Of a stretch of 64,000 nt of DNA, positions 58,101 through 64,000 are shown in pieces (the stretch's first letter is position 1; each line of letters begins with the position of its first letter). Both the position numbers and the translations under genes were made by a program. Source of the stretch: Lamellibrachia satsuma (lineage: Eukaryota; Annelida; Polychaeta; Sabellida; Siboglinidae). The notes beneath the pieces were generated by a model. It did not search any database and was not told where the DNA came from. It saw nothing but the letters and a program-made list of their open reading frames with translations. The stretch lies in the NCBI GenBank assembly GCA_033239005.1, contig BSQZ01000009.1, positions 8,680,752 through 8,744,751 on the forward strand, given 5' to 3'.

Positions 58101-61100
58101 CACTGGCAATGAGAATATCGGAAATGGTTTTAATAAATTCTTTTCAAATATAGGTCCTGCACTAGCCAGGAATATTCCTAAATGCAACTCAAATTTTACA
58201 CATTACCTGAATAAAAAGGTAGAGGAGACATTATTTCTTAACCCTGTCACTGATGGTGAGATATTAGCACTAGTAAATAATGCTAAAAGCAAAAATTCAA
58301 AAGGTCATGATGATATTGATATGTGCCTAGTTAAGTTGGTAATACCATGTATTCTAAAGCCTCTAAAACACATTTTCAACAATTCGCTACAAAAAGGAGT
58401 CTTTCCGGATAGCATGAAAATTGCTCGTGTTATCCCTATATTCAAAACTGGTGATGCACAAGAATTCTCAAACTACAGGCCAGTATCAATATTTCCTCAG
58501 TTTTCAAAAATACTAGAAAAGATATTTCATAATAGATTAATGTCTTTTTTGAATGATAAACAAATACTGTACAATGACCAATTTGGATTTAGAAAAAACC
58601 ACTCAACATCAATGGCGATATTAGAAATTGTGGAAGAAATGACAACAGCTATGGATAACTCTCGGTCTTCAATTGCAGTATTTATAGATTTAAAAAAGGC
58701 ATTTGATACAGTTGACCACAACATACTGCTAAAAAAATTAGAAAATTATGGCATTAGAGGTTTAGCATATAGTTGGATACATAGCTGTCTAAACAACAGA
58801 AGACAGTATGTCTCTATTAATGGCACAAATTCAACTTGCCTAAATATAGCATGTGGTGTACCACAAGGTTCTATATTAGGACCAATTTTATTTATCCTGT
58901 ATATTAATGACATGTGTAAAGTATCACCTTTGTTGAAATGTATAATATTTGCTGATGACACAAATTTCTTGTACACAGGTGATGATATAGCAGAAATATG
59001 CAAAACTGTATCTACAGAATTGGTTAAGTTAAGTACATGGTTTAATGCAAATAAAATGTTTCAAAAACAAATTTTATGGAAAAAGATAAACAATACTCTC
59101 ACAGTTAGCATAAATGGTACTAATATTGAAAGAGTATATATTACAAGATTCCTTGGTGTGCTCATTGACCACCAATTGGATTGGACTGACCATATTAAGA
59201 TGATAAAAAATAAAATTGCTAAGAATGTGTCTGTCATGAATAGAGTTAAGCACCTGTTGAATAGTCATGCATTATATTCCTTGTACTGCACTCTTATCAT
59301 GCCGTATCTGAACTACTGTTGTGAAGCTTGGGGAAATACTTATAAAAGCAGAATACACCCTCTCCAATGCTACAGAAAAAGGCTATATGAATCTGTAAAC
59401 ATGAAGGGTACTTGTCACACACAAGACCAATCTTTCTCTACTTTAAAACTCTGTGTGTGTACGATATGATAGACTACAACAACATGGTGTTCATGTTTAA
59501 GGCTCACAACAATTTGTCTATTGTGTTACTTTAAGAGAGTATGTGATAGTCACAATCACAATAGTCGCAACAAAAACAACAATTACAAAATAAAATATAG
59601 TAGAACGTCACAAAAAGCTGCTTGTATTAGTATTAAGGGTCCTAAGTTATGGAATCAATTACATCCAGACCTGCAGACATGCAGAACGGTTTATCAGTTT
59701 AAAAGTCATTATAAAAGATTGCTCCTATAAAGATATGAACAGTTGGATTATTATTAATCATCAATTTAGTGTTTCTGATGTATTTGTATCTATGTGCATT
59801 GTATTACTGATGTATTTGTATCTATGTGCATTGTATTACTTATTGGTTGATGTATGCCTATGTATACTCTAATATCCAGTATAATTAGCAACTTATAAGT
59901 AAATGTTGCTAAACTGAAAACTAGTCAATTGTGATTATTTAATTTAAGAAATAAGATTGTAAATTATTAATAGGGAATGCAACATATAAGTTTTTATAAC
60001 TTCATGCATTTCCTTTCAACATATTTGTAAAATGATTGTTTAGATTTTATATATTCACAGCATCCTGATTGATGTGTTTTGGTTCAATAGAGATATCTTA
60101 CGTATTGCTGCACCTTGTATATGTTGATGTTGAATAAAATTCAGTTCAATTCAATTCAATTCAATGATCTGTTATTCATATGCCATTTGACCAATGCTGG
60201 CTGTATTGTGTAATGCAAAACAGTCTTGTTCAAAAAACACAAAACCGTTTATATAAGGAATGTCTCCCATACCAATAAATCCCATAAGACCATCAAATTT
60301 CAGAAAATCGATCAGACTTACTGATTAACCATAAGAGTTTACATATATAGTTTACATCTATGTTTATTTCAGCAGACAGTGCCAGTGTTATCAATATATT
60401 TCAATGCCTTCATGGTGTTTTCTCATGATGTTTTCATGTACCTTGTGGATTTCTTTATGTAATAATGTTATGTAATTTTGACTCAGTCATAATTAGTTAA
60501 CATATTATCTGATCTTCTCGGCCAGATTAAGATACCAGTGGCACAAAGTGTGCACCACAACGTGGCTGTTGTTATGGGCAGCAACTTGTACACTAAACAA
60601 ATTAATGACATCCGAGATTGTTAACTGTCAGTGAAATGTCTTCTGTGACCTCAAGGGGCCTGATGTTCTATCATCACTATCGATGGTCATATTGTGGCAT
60701 GTGAACAAGTATAAACGTGTCACTGGTTGAACAAAGTTCACGATTTATTAATCATATGATAAATTGGCATGTATGTTCAGATACATGGTCCAAAATAGAT
60801 TTAACAAGATTGCCATCCAAAACTACAAGTTCCAGATGGCAAGTGGACAAGGAAGCCATTGGCTTATTGAGTTTCCAAAAAAATTTTCAGCCTGCACTTA
60901 TCAGATGTATGTCAATTTCATTTTTAAATATATTCACACTACTAGTGTTAACACAATCATTTGACAGTCTTTTCCACTCATTTATCACCTTCTGTGAGAA
61001 TGAGGATTTTCTCATGTCCAACCTACACTGTTCCTTCACTAATGCTGTTTTGTGACCTCTGGTTGTGTTGCCTTCTTTAAGTTTGAAGATCATAATCCAA

Positions 61101-61571
61101 TCAATATCCATTCAATATTTTAAAAACTTTTATTTGGTCTCATCTTAGTCTCTAGTGTTGTCAAACCACATTCTGTTAAGTGGCTTTCATAACTAACCTT
61201 AGCTATGAAAGTTCTCTCAAATGTCAATGTTTCTCTAGATGTAGATTGTGACTAGCATAAGTTCCACCCAGGCTACTGCAATAAGAGGCAATGGGAGTCT
61301 GGAGCCTAGTTTAGAGCCTGGGAAGAGAACCTTCACTGGCTTCCCTGGCTTGCCAACATTACAACAACAGTAACCAACTAACCACATCAAAGACGTCGTT
61401 GAGCTGGACTACAACTGGACAATGTCAATATCTGATAATAATTATGTTGACATATTCAAGTGACTCGTACCACTGCCTGGATGCGGACTACTTCTCGGTC
61501 CTCGTTCGGCACATACCACACGGATCTTGGCATCATTCTGCCCGGTGTTGGATGACCCTATCGACAAGCTG
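50212..61571 (-). CDS. TBC1D25: TBC1D25 (OATL1) Rab GTPase-activating protein, split gene, 5' end incomplete
   Basis: Five exons on the minus strand join with consistent phases: 61571-61517, 56316-56207, 55998-55826, 52813-52664 and 52136-50212. The predicted product has the N-terminal beta-grasp-like segment (KIRV then KCEGLMQPE; SDWDVDAAF), the LC3-interacting core EWDII, a serine-rich helix, the TBC domain (GVEPSLRKVVW, KKDVRRTDR with the arginine finger, YCQGMSD with the glutamine finger) and the conserved C-terminus (PPPHEFGGGKPFL, AVHFDRLVRKHN). In mammals TBC1D25 is an autophagosomal GAP for Rab33B that binds ATG8/LC3 and affects autophagosome-lysosome fusion. The order and motifs match that family closely. 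The first coding exon is uncertain. A CR1-like LINE sits antisense in the first visible intron. Confidence 0.9.
52358..52440 (+). repeat. G-rich (GGGA)n tract in a TBC1D25 intron
   Basis: A run of GGGAGGGA units with many G-triplets that could form a G-quadruplex on the plus (non-template for the mRNA) strand. On the TBC1D25 mRNA strand it is a pyrimidine-rich CCCT tract about 220 bp upstream of the last-exon acceptor. Confidence 0.9.
52664..52813 (-). CDS. TBC1D25: TBC1D25 exon with LC3-interacting motif
   Basis: The acceptor is 'cacttgtag' at 52814-52815 and the donor G|GTCAGT is at 52664/52663. Phases 1 and 1 fit both neighbours. It reads LDEWDIIGQNDV, then DSFTESISNQVTRTVSQVSR. WDII matches the LIR core known from mammalian TBC1D25, and the second block matches its FTQSILTQVGRTLSK region. 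Confidence 0.85.
52814..55825 (-). other. TBC1D25 intron
   Basis: AT-rich and without a convincing coding frame. It contains a 26-bp tandem repeat, three units, at 54560-54637 ('ccactacgacatgctagctc' and so on) and a dispersed-repeat segment at about 55480-55555. Confidence 0.7.
55826..55998 (-). CDS. TBC1D25: TBC1D25 exon
   Basis: Acceptor 'gttatttttcag' before 55998; donor G|GTAACT at 55826/55825. It reads AFSVSYQANVKDG, AIYLAMVSDWDVDAAF and PFLRLKVEVKPFEQG, matching the family's YLSLLSDWDLSTAF and PYLQLRVDIRP region. The entering codon is split GA|G. Confidence 0.88.
56207..56316 (-). CDS. TBC1D25: TBC1D25 exon
   Basis: Acceptor 'ctccttgcag' before 56316; donor GA|GTAAGT at 56207/56206. 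It reads KCEGLMQPECKK, VDPRLTSFQVLQKLLAKAF and NITE, matching the family's VDPQITSLDVLQHILIRAF. The 110-bp length leaves phase 2, which fits the next exon. Confidence 0.88.
56440..60166 (+). mobile_element. CR1-like non-LTR retrotransposon, 5' truncated and frameshifted
   Basis: ORF2 is read on the plus strand. A Cys/His cluster (ICDLHLEVHTTC; WFCMQCLDTIFPF) comes first, then the AP endonuclease (HYNCRS, ALSETWL, GGGVGLYI, CGDFNVDL, DISDHLPI) to about 57590. A frame change follows in an A-run at 57851-57862. The reverse transcriptase runs from about 57860 to 59470 (NYRPVSIFPQFSKILEK, QFGFRKNHST, VFIDLKKAFDTVDH, GVPQGSILGPILFILYIND, IFADDTNFLY). Further breaks occur near 59370 and 59470 before the C-terminal block KGPKLWNQLHPDLQT. 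It ends in a (TTCAA)n tail at about 60130-60166, typical of CR1/L2-type elements rather than poly-A. ORF1 is absent. The exact 5' edge is not visible. It lies antisense to TBC1D25. Confidence 0.85.
60167..61516 (-). other. Remaining intron of TBC1D25, no gene recognised
   Basis: AT-rich. A 112-codon plus-strand frame at 60717-61055 and its reverse 60887-61111 look like degraded LINE terminal sequence (a minus reading GHKTALVKEQCRLDMRKSSF and VINEWKRLSNDCV resembles the C-terminus of CR1-type RT ORFs). Weak evidence. Confidence 0.4.
61517..61571 (-). CDS. TBC1D25: TBC1D25 exon, most upstream confident one
   Basis: Acceptor 'tgtttctttcag' before 61571; donor GTG|GTATGT at 61517/61516. It reads SLSIGSSNTGQNDAKIRV and joins to KCEG in phase 0, matching the family's VRVRVKKCE. 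An alternative acceptor three bases further in is possible. Confidence 0.75.
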
Positions 61572-62288
61572 CTGAAAGAAACAATACAAGCAAGTTTAAG
61601 AAAACTTTGGTCAAGGCGCCTGCTTTACATGTTATTCTGGTAACACAACATAGCCACCAAAGACGAATTTGAGTCACCAGAGTTGAATTTGAGTCACCAC
61701 CCCAGTTTGAGCCATATCAAGATCTCGCTGGATAATGCATAACAGACATCACTGTTCATATTGATCATCACATCATAACCTGTGATTTTTATACATTTAA
61801 TGCATTGCGTCTTACTGCATTGTGAGACTTTTCGAACAACCAATCTCTTGCGCAAAAGCTTCTTCAATTTTTTGGTGAAAACAACATAATTCTATTAAGT
61901 AGGTCGGATTTGGCTTATATAGTATACAATGTGTTCATTGATTTAAAACCAACCCTGAATAAATTTGCTCCATATTTTTCTTTACCTATGGACCCCTATG
62001 GCTATGCCCACAGTGAGATGTCCTATCACACAATACATATATAATGACTATACCGATTGTTTGCTATTGTATAAATTGACAGGAGTGGCAGGTTACAAAC
62101 ACTAGTACTAGTCGTGCAGGTCACTGGAGGATACCATTTTGTGTGACAGCAGCTGTGACAATGTAGGCAGTGCAGTACAAATGTAACATGATATATGTGG
62201 CAGGACCATGGCACAGCTTGTGACACTTGCCATGTAAACACCACAGCTATGCCTCTGTAAATCTTAAACTAATCAATCAATCAATGAC

Positions 62289-62347
62289 CTCCGCCACCCG
62301 GCGGTTGTCCGGCTTTCTATGACACCACCCCGTGACGCCGTAAACAT
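62289..62347 (-). CDS. TBC1D25: Candidate first coding exon of TBC1D25
   Basis: ATG at 62347-62345 opens a 19-codon reading (MFTASRGGVIESRTTAGWRR) ending in phase 2 at AG|GTCATT, which fits the phase of the exon at 61571. The start context and donor are weak, and the family's N-terminus is not conserved, so this is only a candidate. Confidence 0.22.
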
Positions 62348-62814
62348 AGGCAACTCAAACAATAATTTAGCTATATCGCCGCGTGCATTCACCGCGCGTC
62401 ACAACAAAACACTAATGCAGAGGAAATGTTTTTGAAACATCAACAACAGAAGCCTGGCCCTGAGGCTGAGCCTGAAGTTGAACCGAGGCAAAACAGAAGT
62501 CAGATGCATTCGACTGTCAGTGAAACTGTCAGTGAAACTGTCAGCTAACGTCATCAACAACGATACAGTTCTGGCGATTTCTCGATTTCCATGACATTAT
62601 CCATTATTATCACTGTCTTACCCATATTCTTCAAATCCGTTTTGTCCACAGAGTGTTCCAGATTGTCAATAACGTTTCGAATATCAACAACACAACACTT
62701 GTAATGATAAACATCGGTACTCCGAACCGGTGTCGAGATGGGAATACATCACTTCCGCTACAAATCGACTTAGTTCCGTTTATCTGTGCGTTGATCGCTA
62801 GGTGTCGCCACTTT

Positions 62815-63050
62815 GTTATTTTTTGGAGGGTGTGAACTATCCAGCTCCATTTCCTTTTTCAATCTCTTTCGTGATGCTTTCTTGGTCTAACCTCCTCGTG
62901 AGCTCTTTGTTTGTGATCTTGTCTTGCCATTTAATTTTGAGAATGCATCTGAGACATTTGTTTATGAATTTTTTGAGTTTTCTGGTTGTTGTCTAGGTTA
63001 CTGTCAGAGGCTGAGCCATGTCTCAGAGGCAGAGCCATAACCATAGCCTA
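62815..63050 (-). mobile_element. RTE-like LINE, C-terminal RT fragment
   Basis: On the minus strand: RKLKKFINKCLRCILKIKW, QDKITNKELTRRLDQESI and IEKGNGAG, then a stop. This matches the 'f.nkcLrrIl.i.W.dkisNeeL' block at the C-terminus of RTE/endonuclease-RT elements. Only this end is present. Confidence 0.7.
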
Positions 63051-63580
63051 TGGCAACCACAGAGTTCCATCATTAATCATCCCTCTATAAACTTTTACTA
63101 ACGGGTGTTCTATTTATGTCTGTGAGGGCAACACGCTTCTCACATTGGTGTTGAATCACTTGGTGAACGTTCCTATTAATATCCTAGCTGTTAGTAATCT
63201 GATATCGTTGCCGTTCATTCTTCGTGGGCGATGACACTTCTCTATCTATAATTGCCAATTAATCCCCAGTTTCACGTTCCTCCACTGGGCGCCTGATGAC
63301 AGAGAACTTATTATAAAATTGTACATTTGCGATTTACTTCCACTTGTTATCGTCCTCGATCGACGGTTGGCATAAACTGAACAATGCCTACGACGACGTC
63401 GTTGTCTGGTTATTTGTGCTACTCCGCTACCCCGTCTCGGACGTTTACGAGGAGAGGGTGCATTTAGCAAATGTACCACGTGATAGAAACCCTTTTTCAG
63501 AATGTTCCGGTTGTCGGTGGCTTATTGGCCACCGCTATAAAATTGCGGTAATCTGTCGTACACAATCGTACCATAAATAC
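63051..63580. other. No gene recognised
   Basis: Two overlapping frames of about 78 codons lie on opposite strands (63246-63479 minus, 63344-63583 plus). Neither resembles a known protein. The region is somewhat richer in CG dinucleotides than its surroundings. Confidence 0.35.
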
Positions 63581-63890
63581 TAATATAATAATAATATCAT
63601 AATAATAATTATAATAATAAATAATAATAATAAATAATATAATCAATGATTAATATATTATATAATGATATTAAAATAATAATAATAATAATAAATATAA
63701 ATATAAATATAAATATAAATATAAATATAAATATAATATAATATAATATAATATAATATAATAATAATAATAATAATATAATAATATAATAATTATAATA
63801 ATATAATAATAAAGGTATAATAATATAATATAATAATAATAAAAACAAAATATAATATAATAATAATAAACTAATATTAATATGAGCAAG
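63580..63890. repeat. (ATA/ATAATA/ATAAAT)n simple repeat
   Basis: About 310 bp of A/T-only repeat, including a run of 'aaatat' units at 63694-63732 and 'ataat' units after. The Ile/Leu/Tyr-rich minus-strand frames across it are artefacts. Confidence 0.95.
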
Positions 63891-64000
63891 AGCAGTTGCA
63901 ATAGTTTTGGCGACAACAAAAGACATATACCGGCGAATACGACGAACGTCACGAATGTGATAAAGCAGCAACGACAAGTTCGTGAAATATGCTATCTAAA

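Noticed and set aside
62421..62550. Plus-strand 40-codon frame rich in Pro/Glu (KPGPEAEPEVEPRQN) near the 5' end of TBC1D25
   Set aside because: Short, low complexity, on the strand opposite the gene, with no supporting signals.

Overview
The window is animal nuclear DNA, probably from a lophotrochozoan such as a mollusc (the phylum is inference). The animal call rests on a split TBC1D25 gene with spliceosomal introns, TRP-type ion-channel genes, CR1/L2-like and RTE-like LINEs, a pogo/Tigger-like transposase relic, a tRNA-related SINE-like repeat and abundant microsatellites. Nothing prokaryotic was seen.

The left two thirds (1 to about 43.7 kb) is a nest of duplications built around one gene family: a TRPV-like channel of about 600 residues with ankyrin-type repeats, a six-helix channel domain and a pore whose Leu-Val-Asp resembles the TRPV5/6 selectivity filter. 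Seven copies and one scrap are visible. Three have long intact frames: E (18910-20748, minus), F (31285-33057, minus) and G (39897-41702, plus). B (4371-5774, plus) kept its frame through a 145-residue in-frame deletion. A (737-1460), C (9737-10479) and D' (12720-13742) are broken, and H (34932-34963) is a scrap. The copies carry the same kind of flanks: a purine/pyrimidine-alternating (TG/TGCG)n tract upstream, a 5' module with a conserved splice donor (U), a purine-rich (GA)n tract starting roughly 50-110 bp after the stop codon (absent after G), and a dispersed repeat, here called R1. E and F each lie between oppositely oriented R1 copies. About 9-10 kb (16.5-26.1 kb) is repeated in direct orientation at 28.2-37.4 kb, and the A/B head-to-head pair is repeated as C/D'. 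A 1-1.3 kb hAT-like DNA transposon occupies the same site in two duplicons, and that site is empty in two others.

From 43.3 to about 50.2 kb there is a 63-bp minisatellite, a decayed Tigger-like transposase and a stretch with no gene I recognise. From 50.2 to at least 61.6 kb the minus strand carries TBC1D25, a Rab GTPase-activating protein of autophagosomes. Five exons with matching splice phases are visible, including the conserved WDII LC3-interacting core. A 5'-truncated, frameshifted CR1-like LINE lies antisense in one intron. The right end holds an RTE-like LINE fragment and an AT-rich simple repeat.

Coordinates of dispersed repeats were set by eye and can be off by tens of bases. No alignment, domain or homology search was run.
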